A stretch of 42,508 nucleotides of DNA, taken from the IMG/VR virus record IMGVR_UViG_3300031963_000320, positions 1-42,508 of that record; one strand, given 5' to 3'. Under the pieces are notes generated by a model. That model worked only from the letters and a program-made list of their open reading frames with translations. It had not been told where the DNA came from and did no database searches. Shown here piece after piece: positions 1 through 7,978 of this stretch (within the stretch, counting starts at the first letter, position 1; each line of letters starts with the position of its first letter). The DNA is from a virus. A program made the position numbers and the translations under genes.

Positions 1-143
1 GTATTTTCAGCAATTGTTCTTATATAGTCTTTTTGATTTTCGCTCCTTGGTTTTAGTCTATTTCTAAACGCATGACCAGTTTGTGCATTTTCAATATTAT
101 TTGTTAAATCTATTGGTTTTTTCTTTTTGTTATTTTTTCTCAA
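1..143 (-). CDS. phoH: PhoH-like ATPase, N-terminal fragment (cut by window edge)
   Basis: About 47 residues are visible before the window ends. They contain AFRNRLKPRSENQKDYIRTI, which resembles the segment just before the Walker A loop in phage PhoH-like proteins (typically 'KPRTENQK.Y...I.END..F..GPAGTGKT'). The P-loop itself would lie outside the window, so the assignment rests on this short match. The frame has no ATG; I chose TTG at 143 because AAAGGG sits 7 bases upstream of it. The gene follows the ribonucleotide reductase stop by 22 bases, probably in the same transcript. PhoH-like proteins are common in aquatic phages and their role is unclear. Confidence 0.6.
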   Translation of the reverse strand, partial: MRKNNKKKKPIDLTNNIENAQTGHAFRNRLKPRSENQKDYIRTIAEN

Positions 144-165
144 GTTATACCCTTTGCGAATAAAG

Positions 166-2358
166 TTAAATTAGACATGCACCACCAGCGCAACTAATTT
201 CCTCTATTCCCGCGGTATTATCCTCTGTTTCTGATAGTTGCGTATAATCAACCTTCTTGAAACTATTAAATAGATCACAATATATTTTCCAATTATAAAC
301 ATCTTTCATGCAATATGTTAAGCGTCTAGTATCTCCATCAAAATACTTACCAGCAAAATTTTTCATTTTGGTTACAAACATTAGTTTGGATTCATGATGA
401 TCTTTATTAGCTTGATTTAATGTTACATAATCACAAGCAGCCCATAGATTATTATCAAAAGCATTTAAGGCTAATTCTATTAATCCAGAACACCATAATG
501 CAGCATCTCCGTATTCTTTTACAATTTCTCTACTTGAGTAGACTGTGGTAAATGGCGCTTGTGGATAATCTTTATCTCCGCTTTGTGGGATAAGACTAAT
601 ACCAGCAAAATATTTTCTATTATTATAAATATATTCTGTAACGCTATCCCACTCATCTGGTTTAACTGTTACGGTGTTACTAACATTATGACATAAATAT
701 TCTTTTGTACAAAGAGCTTTGTTTTTACCTGTTTGAACCCAATTTTTTTGTGTTTGTTTAACAATTTCCAACATTTCTACTGCTGGTAATTGGTTTTTGA
801 GTTTGGATCCGTCAGGTACTTCTATTGGAAACTTTATAACTTCATCAGTATTATTTGCTGACCAACTAGATTTTTCACACGCTTGAGGATTTAGTTTTTT
901 AAAATGTTGGTACGGAGCTTCTAAAACATTAGCCTGTACATGACGTATATAGCGTTTAGCATGATGAGGGTGGATGCCCGAGCTTGTACCCAACATCGAA
1001 CTAGAAGTTCCCTCCGGTTTTAAGCATGTTACTCTAGCAGCTTGATTAATTTCTATTGCTTTAGCCATTAATTTATTTGTTTCGACTGCTATTTTTGCTC
1101 CGTTCTTTAATACCTTTTCTGTTAAAACTAATTCATGTTTTTCCATTGTTCCAGTCAAGGAAACACCTAGTAGGGCTTCTCTTTCAAAGATTTCTTCACT
1201 ATTTTTCCCTAAATATTCTAGTTTTGTAAAACCAGCTTGTAGGGTGCCTATAATAGCAGCAGCTTTGCATCTTTCATAAAAATCATTTTCATCTTCAATT
1301 GAAGAACAATTGATAGTAGATAAATTACATCCTTGCCATCCAGACTCTCCTGTTTTTTCATTTACGGGATATAAACTAATTTCTACACAAGGATTAAAAA
1401 CCATCTCTGTTGAATCGCTCCAGATAAATCCTGGTTCTCCAAATTCCTTAACACTATTCATCAATTCTTGAAATTGCTCAAATTTTGTTTCGTCTTTTAA
1501 TAATAATGCGGAGTTATTGCTTCTTGCTCTTTGTGGGTTTTCTATGTACCAGTTTCCAGTTTTAGCTTTAGCCATTTCTTCATCGTCTGGACTAAATAAT
1601 GCTAGACTAGCCGATCTTCTTACTCCACCACTTAAAACAGCATCACTACTATGCATCACAATATCATATGCGTCAATTGGTCTAAGTTTTTTCTGTCCAT
1701 TATTAATGCAGCGATCTAGTAGTGCTCGTATTTTTTCTAATCCGTTTGCTAATGGTTCATAGCCCGGAGCTTTGCCCACTCCACTGGCGAGAGATGATCC
1801 TTTAGGTCTAATATTACTATAGTCAAATAGTATGTGAGAGTTTTTATATTGTTTGAATTCTTCTACAGGCTTACTGAAATAAGAACTTAAAAGGACACCC
1901 AAAGCATCAGCCCATCCTTCGATACTATCGTCGATAACATATTTGACACCCTGATCTTCTGGAGGATTATGTTCTAATGTTGGCAACTTAGCCACATGAT
2001 GTTTTTGTACACTAAACCCTGTGCCACTACCACACAATAATAGCCAGAAACATTCTTGAAAAAATCTTAATCTATCACAATAGCTTGCAGTACAGTTATA
2101 TAGTTTTGCATTACGTTTTAAAATTGGTTCGCCACCGAATTGTAAACATCTTTGAGAACCTAATATTTTCTTTTTGTACATCATATCATATGCCCAATTA
2201 ATATCATCAGATATACCAAAATTGGCATATTTAATATGCATCATATTTTTAACGCGTTCTACGGCTTCTTTCCATGTTTCTCTACGATTTTTATCTTCCA
2301 ACCAACGAGCATATTTACTAACAAATGTATAATTTTGTAATTCTTGTAGAGCCGACAT
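166..2358 (-). CDS. nrdJ: Adenosylcobalamin-dependent (class II) ribonucleotide reductase, monomeric type
   Basis: Reduces ribonucleotides to deoxyribonucleotides for phage DNA synthesis in the host cytoplasm, using coenzyme B12 instead of a NrdB radical subunit. Visible signatures are NPCVEISL (C324 as the thiyl-radical cysteine, E326), the partner cysteines C89 (YNCTAS) and C344 (GCNLSTIN), and a C-terminal CAGGACLI with the shuttle pair C723/C728, matching the CxxxxC tail of Lactobacillus leichmannii RTPR. The 730-residue length fits the monomeric RTPR class. C324 and C344 are separated by 20 residues rather than the 11 of the Lactobacillus enzyme because of an inserted YPVNEKTGESGW-type segment. 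Start: ATG with GGAG 5 bases upstream. It follows dCMP deaminase after a 144-base spacer, and together they form a deoxynucleotide supply unit. Confidence 0.95.
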   Translation of the reverse strand: MSALQELQNYTFVSKYARWLEDKNRRETWKEAVERVKNMMHIKYANFGISDDINWAYDMMYKKKILGSQRCLQFGGEPILKRNAKLYNCTASYCDRLRFFQECFWLLLCGSGTGFSVQKHHVAKLPTLEHNPPEDQGVKYVIDDSIEGWADALGVLLSSYFSKPVEEFKQYKNSHILFDYSNIRPKGSSLASGVGKAPGYEPLANGLEKIRALLDRCINNGQKKLRPIDAYDIVMHSSDAVLSGGVRRSASLALFSPDDEEMAKAKTGNWYIENPQRARSNNSALLLKDETKFEQFQELMNSVKEFGEPGFIWSDSTEMVFNPCVEISLYPVNEKTGESGWQGCNLSTINCSSIEDENDFYERCKAAAIIGTLQAGFTKLEYLGKNSEEIFEREALLGVSLTGTMEKHELVLTEKVLKNGAKIAVETNKLMAKAIEINQAARVTCLKPEGTSSSMLGTSSGIHPHHAKRYIRHVQANVLEAPYQHFKKLNPQACEKSSWSANNTDEVIKFPIEVPDGSKLKNQLPAVEMLEIVKQTQKNWVQTGKNKALCTKEYLCHNVSNTVTVKPDEWDSVTEYIYNNRKYFAGISLIPQSGDKDYPQAPFTTVYSSREIVKEYGDAALWCSGLIELALNAFDNNLWAACDYVTLNQANKDHHESKLMFVTKMKNFAGKYFDGDTRRLTYCMKDVYNWKIYCDLFNSFKKVDYTQLSETEDNTAGIEEISCAGGACLI

Positions 2359-2497
2359 TTTATCTCCTGTGTTCTGTTATTAAAGTGAGAAAACCCAGTA
2401 TTACTAGGCCATGAAAAGAATAATTTAAAAAATCTATATTATGAGTAATCCATCTATGATAAAAATATATTATAATATGTAAATAAAATGCTACCTT

Positions 2498-2514
2498 GTA
2501 CATTACAATACACC
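2498..2514 (-). promoter_or_regulatory. Weak candidate late promoter upstream of nrdJ
   Basis: GGTGTATTGTAATGTAC on the minus strand differs at only two positions from the candidate late promoter at 4201-4220 (GGTGTATAGTAATATAC). It overlaps the last codons of the dCMP deaminase gene, so its match may be partly coincidental. It lies about 140 bases before the nrdJ start. The rest of the spacer (2359-2497) is AT-rich with TATAAT-like strings but no convincing -35 element. Confidence 0.3.
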
Positions 2515-2970
2515 GCATAATTGTTTCAGCCAAGAAAGATCTTGATCAACATACTGAATATTAATTTTACTCATTTTGACAAAAGTATCAAATCTTTTTT
2601 TTGCATCATTATCAAATAATTGTGTTCCATGATTATTTGCCATGATAACGGTCTTTATTCCTTCTTGCCATAATGCAATTATACAATCATTACAGCATTG
2701 ACCGGTAACATACGCTATTCCATTTTCTGGCCTTATGATACAATTAGCTAATGCATTACGTTCAGCATGTGTCATCCAGAAATATTTTTCTGGTCTTGAT
2801 GTTGGTAATTGACTATCATCTAAGCCTTTTGGAAAACCATTATATCCAACACCTAGAATTCTATTATTAGAGTCCGTAATTACACATCCATGTTGGGTAT
2901 GTATATCATGACTACGTTGAGAAACAACTTTAGCCAAACCTAAAAAATAATCTGTCCACGATGGTCTCAT
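2503..2970 (-). CDS. dCMP deaminase (zinc-dependent)
   Basis: Deaminates dCMP to dUMP, feeding thymidylate synthesis. The 155-residue protein has the cytidine/deoxycytidylate deaminase zinc site: HAERNA (H68, catalytic E70) and C93-x2-C96 in QCCNDC. The usual proline before the first cysteine (PCxxC) is replaced by cysteine. The N-terminus MRPSWTDYFLGLAKVVSQRS matches how phage and bacterial dCMP deaminases begin, so the ATG at 2970 is well supported. There is no Shine-Dalgarno sequence before it; instead a sigma70-like promoter ends seven bases upstream, which suggests a leaderless message. Downstream gene is the ribonucleotide reductase. Confidence 0.92.
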   Translation of the reverse strand: MRPSWTDYFLGLAKVVSQRSHDIHTQHGCVITDSNNRILGVGYNGFPKGLDDSQLPTSRPEKYFWMTHAERNALANCIIRPENGIAYVTGQCCNDCIIALWQEGIKTVIMANNHGTQLFDNDAKKRFDTFVKMSKINIQYVDQDLSWLKQLCGVL

Positions 2971-2976
2971 GAAAGT

Positions 2977-3004
2977 ATTATAGTGAATAGATCTGAATCG
3001 TCAA
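2977..3004 (-). promoter_or_regulatory. Sigma70-like promoter of dCMP deaminase
   Basis: Minus-strand TTGACG (2999-3004), 16-base spacer, TATAAT (2977-2982). It fills the 37-base gap between the GlsB-like gene and the deaminase. The predicted transcription start falls on or next to the A of the deaminase ATG. Confidence 0.65.
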
Positions 3005-3007
3005 GCC

Positions 3008-3256
3008 TTATTTTGTAATAAGCTTGTTATACAACACCAGTGTGAGTATAGATCCAGCAACTCCCATAATAATACCTGCTGGAGATACAGCGTCATAACT
3101 TCCTAATAGATACAGTATTGCTCCACCCATATAGGAACCAGCAACCCCTAATGCTACTGTTTTTACAAAACCGAAATTTTCTTCTCCTGGCACTATACTT
3201 TTAGCAATAGAGCCTACAAATAAACCATATACACACCATACTAAAATATTAAACAT
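3008..3256 (-). CDS. GlsB/YeaQ/YmgE-family small membrane protein
   Basis: The 82-residue protein has the family pattern: N-terminal helix with GLFVGSIAKSIVPGEE, then FVKTVALGVAGSYMGGAI and a third hydrophobic segment ending in LYNKLITK. These proteins (the old 'transglycosylase-associated' family) are integral inner-membrane proteins linked to stress in bacteria; their role in phages is unknown. ATG with GGAGG 6 bases upstream. It overlaps the previous gene by 8 bases, as the last member of a run of small membrane protein genes starting at 4188. Confidence 0.8.
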   Translation of the reverse strand: MFNILVWCVYGLFVGSIAKSIVPGEENFGFVKTVALGVAGSYMGGAILYLLGSYDAVSPAGIIMGVAGSILTLVLYNKLITK

Positions 3257-3641
3257 TTGCTGCCTCCACTAAGCATATAACTTCTTGATTATTTAAATTT
3301 TCTCCAGTATCTAACAAGGCGCTAACAAGCGCCAAACCATATTTTTCATATTCTTCTTGATTAAGTTTTTGGCGTAATATTTTTTTAATTCTCATTTTTG
3401 TAAACCATCCTCTGCGCAAACTATATTCTTTTATTTCTTGTCCATATAATTCATATTTATCAGATGACGAGCAGTTACTTGGTAATTTATTTTTATTGCA
3501 TTCTTGTAAAACTCTAATCACTGTTAAAATAATACTGATAATCATTAAGATAGCTATTACGCTACCAAATTTTTGATCTTCTGATATGCCAGCTTTGACT
3601 AGTACTTTAGACGCTATAGCATTTAATTTAGGATCATTCAT
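3249..3641 (-). CDS. Hypothetical membrane-anchored protein
   Basis: 130 residues that I do not recognise. One clear membrane helix near residues 25-46 (FGSVIAILMIISIILTVIRV), then a short cysteine pair (C48, C57), a basic stretch and a charged, probably cytoplasmic, C-terminus. The ATG overlaps the upstream stop as ATGA, so translation is probably coupled. The neighbours are also small membrane or exported proteins. Confidence 0.7.
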   Translation of the reverse strand: MNDPKLNAIASKVLVKAGISEDQKFGSVIAILMIISIILTVIRVLQECNKNKLPSNCSSSDKYELYGQEIKEYSLRRGWFTKMRIKKILRQKLNQEEYEKYGLALVSALLDTGENLNNQEVICLVEAANV

Positions 3642-4030
3642 CTTAAGAGCCTTTTTCTATATACTGGTAATGATGAAGGATTGCCGGATTTAATTTTACA
3701 CTCTGGACCGTCACAATAAGGTGCTTGGTGAAGCATTATGGGCGGATGAATAATTTCTTTGGTTTGAATAGGTGGTGGGGTCGATTCTTTTTTAGGTTTT
3801 TCATCTTCACAATAACCACAATCTACCATTTTGATACCATCTCCACTTAAATACTTACCGGTACCTTTGCATACTGGACAGTTTTTTCTTTTATATTTTA
3901 CTTCTGGTTGTTCTATATGAGTAGACTTAATAATACCACCAGCCAATACAACAGAAGCTATTGTTGATCCTTCATATCTAGATCCATAAAAACATAATGA
4001 TGCTAAAAGTACTACTGATATAAATTTCAT
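3638..4030 (-). CDS. Exported zinc-ribbon-like protein (DnaJ-type CxxCxGxG motif)
   Basis: About 130 residues from the ATG at 4030. N-terminal MKFISVVLLASLCFYGS looks like a signal peptide or anchor. It is followed by CPVCKGTGKYLSG...DCGYC, two CxxC pairs with a CxGxG element as in the DnaJ zinc finger, and by a proline-rich tail with two further cysteines (CDGPEC). A longer reading from 4057 is open, but 4030 is preferred: GGAG lies 9 bases upstream and the ATG overlaps the stop of the upstream small gene as ATGA. Function unknown; possibly a secreted or envelope-facing zinc protein. Confidence 0.72.
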   Translation of the reverse strand: MKFISVVLLASLCFYGSRYEGSTIASVVLAGGIIKSTHIEQPEVKYKRKNCPVCKGTGKYLSGDGIKMVDCGYCEDEKPKKESTPPPIQTKEIIHPPIMLHQAPYCDGPECKIKSGNPSSLPVYRKRLLR

Positions 4031-4188
4031 TTTCTTTTTCTCCAGCGAGGAATCCATTTGCGTCGTTCTTCAACTGGCTTAAGAATATCTTCTGTAGTTT
4101 TTGGTACTACTAATTTTAGTACTGCTAGTATAAAATTTAATATTAAAGAAATTAATCTTTGTAAAGCTATTTTATCTAATAGTCTCAT
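4027..4188 (-). CDS. Small membrane protein, 53 residues
   Basis: A short gene beginning MRLLDKIALQRLISLILNFI, with one hydrophobic helix (about residues 12-28) and a strongly basic end (VEERRKWIPRWRKRK). Support comes from GGAG 8 bases before the ATG, an ATGA overlap with the next gene, and a candidate late promoter directly upstream. The shape (one helix plus basic tail) is seen in small holin- or antiholin-like and accessory membrane proteins, but nothing specific is recognisable. Confidence 0.7.
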   Translation of the reverse strand: MRLLDKIALQRLISLILNFILAVLKLVVPKTTEDILKPVEERRKWIPRWRKRK

Positions 4189-4200
4189 TATAATATCTCC

Positions 4201-4220
4201 AGTATATTACTATACACCAA
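4201..4220 (-). promoter_or_regulatory. Candidate phage late promoter
   Basis: Minus-strand TTGGTGTATAGTAATATACT in the 36-base gap between the papain-like protease and the small gene at 4188. It shares GGTGTATA and an AATATA core with motifs at 6701, 13349, 14391, 22151 and 31620. It would drive the four genes 4188-3008. Confidence 0.55.
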
Positions 4221-4224
4221 AGAA

Positions 4225-5151
4225 TTATAGGTAACTATCAAACCCGTAATCTGGTAATTTTTGAACAGGAAAGCCATCAAAATTGCTAAAAGCATAGGCA
4301 CCATTTTGGGCCAACATACCTGCGGCAACATCACTATGAATTAAAAAAGATCCGTCTGGAACTGGACCCCATTCTGGATGACCACCATCATTCCATTTAC
4401 CCCAAGAGTTTTGTACCAAAAAACTTAAATCTCCACTAGTATCATCACAAGCTATCCATGCCATAGCATGGGCCCAACTTCCACTAACTTTAGCAAATCC
4501 CTTTTTATCTCTTGTGTTACTGAAGCCATAACTAGAACACACCGCTAATCCATAACCGTTAGCTAATGCGTCTCGTGCTTCTTCTATTGTTTTTACAAGA
4601 CTAACCGTTTTTATTTGATGGTCATTAGCAAGATCTATTACTTTGTCAGGTAAACCCCTACCTCCCCATCCTGCCCCCAAATTACCATTATATTTAGTTA
4701 GATCTACAATTCCTTTATAATCTTTTCTTACTAATATCCCACCAATTTTACTTACAAATTCTGCTGCTCTAGCACAACTCATGCCTTGACCAGCCCATCC
4801 GCGAGCACCATAAATTCCTTCGGTAGCGCCTCGTGCTATCCAACTTTCTCTTTCTCTATGAATATCTATTTCTATAGCTCTACTAATATCACAAGCATTT
4901 CTTGTAGCATGACTTACACAGTCTCCTGTTGTTTGTCTCTCATTATATGGGTTTTTATCAAACTTTAATACGCTTTTATATGGAACAGAGAGTTTACCTT
5001 TACCGCTGCCATTAATACGCTTTGCTCCATCTCCAAAATATGCATATTTAGATTCTTCTAATAATCTATTAAATATGTGTTCTTCAAATATACAACCACT
5101 AAATCCTTGACGATATCGATCATATAATTCTTTTGGAGATAATCTTGCCAT
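4225..5151 (-). CDS. Papain-like (C1 family) cysteine peptidase
   Basis: A 308-residue protein with the full papain catalytic layout: oxyanion glutamine and nucleophile in QTTGDCVSHAT (Q73, C78), histidine in GSWAHAMAWIACDD (H228), and NSWG (N248). WG-containing segments around residues 119-120 and 161-164 fit the fold. No signal peptide is visible. Papain-fold peptidases in phages can be virion proteins, maturation enzymes or cell-wall amidopeptidases. Here the gene ends a run with a holin-like protein and small membrane proteins, and no lysozyme or amidase is seen in this window, so a lysis role is possible but is inference. The ATG overlaps the upstream stop by one base (TAATG). Confidence 0.85.
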   Translation of the reverse strand: MARLSPKELYDRYRQGFSGCIFEEHIFNRLLEESKYAYFGDGAKRINGSGKGKLSVPYKSVLKFDKNPYNERQTTGDCVSHATRNACDISRAIEIDIHRERESWIARGATEGIYGARGWAGQGMSCARAAEFVSKIGGILVRKDYKGIVDLTKYNGNLGAGWGGRGLPDKVIDLANDHQIKTVSLVKTIEEARDALANGYGLAVCSSYGFSNTRDKKGFAKVSGSWAHAMAWIACDDTSGDLSFLVQNSWGKWNDGGHPEWGPVPDGSFLIHSDVAAGMLAQNGAYAFSNFDGFPVQKLPDYGFDSYL

Positions 5152-5636
5152 TATTTAGACCCTTCATTACAAGCCCATGCTAATGCCTTAAAGCCATCTA
5201 CAGCCTGTTGTCTTAATTTATTGTCTAACATTAAGCTATCATCTCCTAAACTAGCCACAATAACGCTGTTAGTCGCCTTGGCTAATTTTGGATATCTTCC
5301 TTTTATATCTAGCTGAAGCATAACCCCAGCCAACTTATTAGCCTGTCTAACCTCTTCGGTATTTTTTATTACCATATCTTCATTATCTAAACTTATTAAA
5401 GTAGCTAAATCATTATATAATGAGGCTAGTCTTAACCCATCCTTTTTTCTATCTTGATTTTCTTTGAGAGCATCAACTACGGTTTGACATTCATCTAATA
5501 ATTCTACATTAGATGGTTTTTCTACAACAACAGTAGTATTATTAGAAGGAGAAACATTAATAATATTTGATAAGTCTGGCTTAAATAAACCTATCAGGAT
5601 TAGTATAGCGGCTAATGATAGAACTAAGTTTTTCAT
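5151..5636 (-). CDS. Hypothetical exported or membrane-anchored protein
   Basis: 161 residues from ATG 5636, chosen over 5654 because AAGGA lies 6 bases upstream and the ATG overlaps the upstream stop as ATGA. The N-terminus MKNLVLSLAAILILIGLFKP is a signal peptide or anchor. The rest is helical and polar (ELLDECQTVVDALKENQDRKKDG, then RQANKLAGVMLQLDIKGRYP) and would face the periplasm. No family recognised. It belongs to the holin-protease gene run and could be a lysis accessory (spanin-like) protein, which is inference only. Confidence 0.7.
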   Translation of the reverse strand: MKNLVLSLAAILILIGLFKPDLSNIINVSPSNNTTVVVEKPSNVELLDECQTVVDALKENQDRKKDGLRLASLYNDLATLISLDNEDMVIKNTEEVRQANKLAGVMLQLDIKGRYPKLAKATNSVIVASLGDDSLMLDNKLRQQAVDGFKALAWACNEGSK

Positions 5637-6007
5637 ACTTCTTCCTTTGTGCAAACTACTGGAGATAAATATGGGAACATTTGATCAGCAACCTTTACCG
5701 CTTCTGTACAGCCACACTCATTTGCTAAATCTCTTGTTTGTTTCCAACTAACAACCAACTTAAAGAAAATATCTTCTTTGCTTGTAACCACAGGTTTAAC
5801 ATTTGGCACTACTACTGCTACAGGAGTTATGGGTTTTAGTGGAGAAACGTTCTTCAGTTTTTCTACTAATCCACCCAAGAACTGTTGTGCTGGACTTAAT
5901 TTATCCTTAAATAATACCCACAATACTATACCAACACCAGCATATAAGGCCAAATCCATTGGACCAACTTTACTTGCAAATTGTTCAAAACTTTCTGCGT
6001 AATTCAT
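5633..6007 (-). CDS. Hypothetical single-helix membrane protein
   Basis: 124 residues. One membrane helix (about 17-31, DLALYAGVGIVLWVLF), a proline/valine-rich linker (PLKPITPVAVVVPNVKPVV) and a C-terminal helical part with a CGC cluster and another cysteine. ATGA overlaps with both neighbours place it in one coupled unit with the genes 6673-4225. Function unknown. Confidence 0.7.
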   Translation of the reverse strand: MNYAESFEQFASKVGPMDLALYAGVGIVLWVLFKDKLSPAQQFLGGLVEKLKNVSPLKPITPVAVVVPNVKPVVTSKEDIFFKLVVSWKQTRDLANECGCTEAVKVADQMFPYLSPVVCTKEEV

Positions 6008-6390
6008 ATTCCGGCCTCTCTTTTAATAAAAACACCAGTATTTCTAAAAATTGTAACGGTAGCATCAATAGTAGCACTCACCATGATCATGAGTATATTT
6101 TTGATGTACCTATGTATAATAGGTTCTATCATGTTTGGAACAAATGGGATATCTATTATTAAAAATATTTTATCATAAAAACCATTGAGAAGATCCATTG
6201 CTAATGTTTTTTTATCAGGTCCACTTAAGTCATTTCCAATAGCTTCTATTATTTGTACAATACTAGCGGTAGTTAATTGCAAAAGTTTCCACGCTTCAGC
6301 AAGAGCGAATCGCTGAACTTCTTTAAATTTATCTTTACTATTATTTATTAGTTTTTCTACTTCGAGTTTTATTAGATCTTGACTTGACAT
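6004..6390 (-). CDS. Hypothetical protein with C-terminal hydrophobic segments
   Basis: 128 residues. The first two thirds are helical (VEKLINNSKDKFKEVQRFAL, then LLQLTTASIVQIIEAIGNDL); the end has hydrophobic stretches (IFLIIDIPF and NILMIMVSATIDATVTIF). It starts at an ATG with AGGAG 8 bases upstream, inside the last 50 bases of the upstream holin-like gene in a different frame, and ends with an ATGA overlap. No family recognised. Confidence 0.68.
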   Translation of the reverse strand: MSSQDLIKLEVEKLINNSKDKFKEVQRFALAEAWKLLQLTTASIVQIIEAIGNDLSGPDKKTLAMDLLNGFYDKIFLIIDIPFVPNMIEPIIHRYIKNILMIMVSATIDATVTIFRNTGVFIKREAGI

Positions 6391-6673
6391 TATTTTTTCT
6401 CCTAGTTATCTTAATTGGCTCTTGTTGTTTTATCAATTCGTTATTATTTTCTGAAACAATTTTTTTAATTTCATTACGTCCTTTTATATATCTAAATAAA
6501 ACTGCTAGTTGGCCTATGATTAGTATAAGAGCTTCTAGACCCTTGCTAGTTTCTGCTATAAGATCTTCTTTTTGAGAATTATTGCTAATTACTCCTAATA
6601 AAAAAGCTCCACTAAATATAAAACTTACCAGAGTAAACCAAAATTCACTCGTTTTATAGCCGGGTTTTATCAT
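6341..6673 (-). CDS. Putative holin
   Basis: 110 residues beginning MIKPGYKTSEFWFTLVSFIF, the 'KPGYKTTEFW' start seen in a family of phage holin-like proteins. Two membrane helices (about 10-28 and 47-62) are separated by a short polar loop, and the C-terminus is strongly basic (ITRRKNNVKSRSNKTRSRKT). Holins form the inner-membrane lesion that triggers lysis. It is the first gene after a candidate late promoter at 6701-6722 and precedes the papain-like protease by three genes. Ribosome-binding site is weak (AGAGA). Confidence 0.6.
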   Translation of the reverse strand: MIKPGYKTSEFWFTLVSFIFSGAFLLGVISNNSQKEDLIAETSKGLEALILIIGQLAVLFRYIKGRNEIKKIVSENNNELIKQQEPIKITRRKNNVKSRSNKTRSRKTNK

Positions 6674-6700
6674 AATATTATCTCTAGATAATGATGATAT

Positions 6701-6722
6701 GCAATATATTTATATACACCAA
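6701..6722 (-). promoter_or_regulatory. Candidate phage late promoter
   Basis: Minus-strand TTGGTGTATATAAATATATT, containing TATAAATA, the T4 late promoter consensus, preceded by the GGTGTA common to the other copies. It lies in the 108-base gap before the putative holin gene. The rest of this gap (6723-6781) shows no gene and no clear terminator. Confidence 0.6.
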
Positions 6723-6781
6723 TACAGATCCTTCAACGATCTCAATTAGATCTCATTTAAATTGATATTTGGACTATCTGT

Positions 6782-7102
6782 TTATAAGATAGTCACGGTA
6801 CCATCTTCATTTATAGTGAATTGACCAACAACACCGGAACCTTCTGAGATAGCTTCTGGTTTTACGCTAGATAATAAAGCTCCTAGTTTAGCGTGTAGTT
6901 CAAAAACTTCTTTAGCATCAGACCCAAGAGCCTCAGCAATTTCTGCTGGAGTAGCTCTAGGATTTTTCCAAAAATTATTAGCTCCTTGATTAAAGGCCAT
7001 TGCCATTTGTTGAAAAGTTTGACGAGTTTGATTTTTGAGCATATTGGCCGCACGAACTGCTGGGTCTACTTCTGGAACTGATGGTTGGTTAAGAATACTC
7101 AT
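6782..7102 (-). CDS. Hypothetical protein, probably virion- or fibre-associated
   Basis: 106 residues, soluble, beginning MSILNQPSVPEVDPAVRAAN; an alanine/glutamine-rich helical middle is followed by AKEVFELHAKLGALLSSVKP and a short beta-like end (GVVGQFTINEDGTVTIL). Similar small proteins sit beside tail-fibre genes in other aquatic phages as far as I recall, but no function is established. GGAG 8 bases before the ATG; the gene starts one base after the sulfotransferase stop. Confidence 0.65.
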   Translation of the reverse strand: MSILNQPSVPEVDPAVRAANMLKNQTRQTFQQMAMAFNQGANNFWKNPRATPAEIAEALGSDAKEVFELHAKLGALLSSVKPEAISEGSGVVGQFTINEDGTVTIL

Positions 7103-7103
7103 T

Positions 7104-7904
7104 TTAATTTCTCCATATTTCTTGGTTGCTATATTTTTGTACTAGGAACTGCCCTAGTATCTTATTACTATCATGAGGAACTGGCAAAATTTGTGGTCTT
7201 ATAGAATGTAGATTTGGAATTCTATGAACTCCTTCATCATCTTCTTTTGTATATTGCTCAACATTATTAAAATTATGTTGGAAATATGGTACGTCTAGAT
7301 AATCATACACTCTTTTTAAGCTATGAGACGGATTTGAGGTAAGTTCATCAAATTCTAAAAACAATAATTTATCACCATAACCCCTACTAATAGCATCTTT
7401 AACTCTATTATAGGCCAATCCAACTGGTTGAGATGAATTTGACCAAATATCACATCGTCCTTCTACTGTTTGGGCTTTAAAATAATCGCTTTGTTCAAAA
7501 TTCCACTGAGAGAATCCTGTGCTTTTGCGCCACAATTTTTCAAAACTACTTAATATTTCAGAAAGATTTCGTACTGGTACAATAATTTTGGGAGTTTGGC
7601 CCGTTATAAACTCTATCATTTCTATTAAACTTAGCCATCCTCGTCCTTTATCAATAATAATATTTTTATCTGTTGAATGATAGCTATTTAATATGTTTTG
7701 TAATACTCTTTTGAGCTGATTATAATCAACGCCTTCGGCCTGATGTTCAATTAATCTGTCCCATTGATTTCTTACATTAAATAAAATATCATGACATCCA
7801 CTAGTAGCTTTGCTAACAAATAAATTATTGTTTTGAGCTAATATATTGCACAATAATGTGCTACCGGAACGAGGTAGGCCGCTAATATAATAAAAGTTTT
7901 TCAT
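7104..7904 (-). CDS. Sulfotransferase-family protein
   Basis: 266 residues with the PAPS-binding signatures of sulfotransferases: a 5'-phosphosulfate loop SGLPRSGSTLL (residues 8-18) and the 3'-phosphate segment IIVPVRNLSEILSSFEKLW. The family moves sulfate from PAPS to sugars, proteins or small molecules. Placed immediately downstream of the fibre genes, it may modify a virion component or a host surface glycan; that is inference. The ATG has no recognisable Shine-Dalgarno sequence within 20 bases, unlike its neighbours. The 74-base gap before it holds a short hairpin (about 7966-7982) and a T-rich run but no clear promoter. Confidence 0.85.
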   Translation of the reverse strand: MKNFYYISGLPRSGSTLLCNILAQNNNLFVSKATSGCHDILFNVRNQWDRLIEHQAEGVDYNQLKRVLQNILNSYHSTDKNIIIDKGRGWLSLIEMIEFITGQTPKIIVPVRNLSEILSSFEKLWRKSTGFSQWNFEQSDYFKAQTVEGRCDIWSNSSQPVGLAYNRVKDAISRGYGDKLLFLEFDELTSNPSHSLKRVYDYLDVPYFQHNFNNVEQYTKEDDEGVHRIPNLHSIRPQILPVPHDSNKILGQFLVQKYSNQEIWRN

Positions 7905-7978
7905 ATGTATATGATAGAATCAAAAAAAATTTTTCAAAGTGCTAAGTCGATATTATTGAATTCTTCTAAACTAATTGT

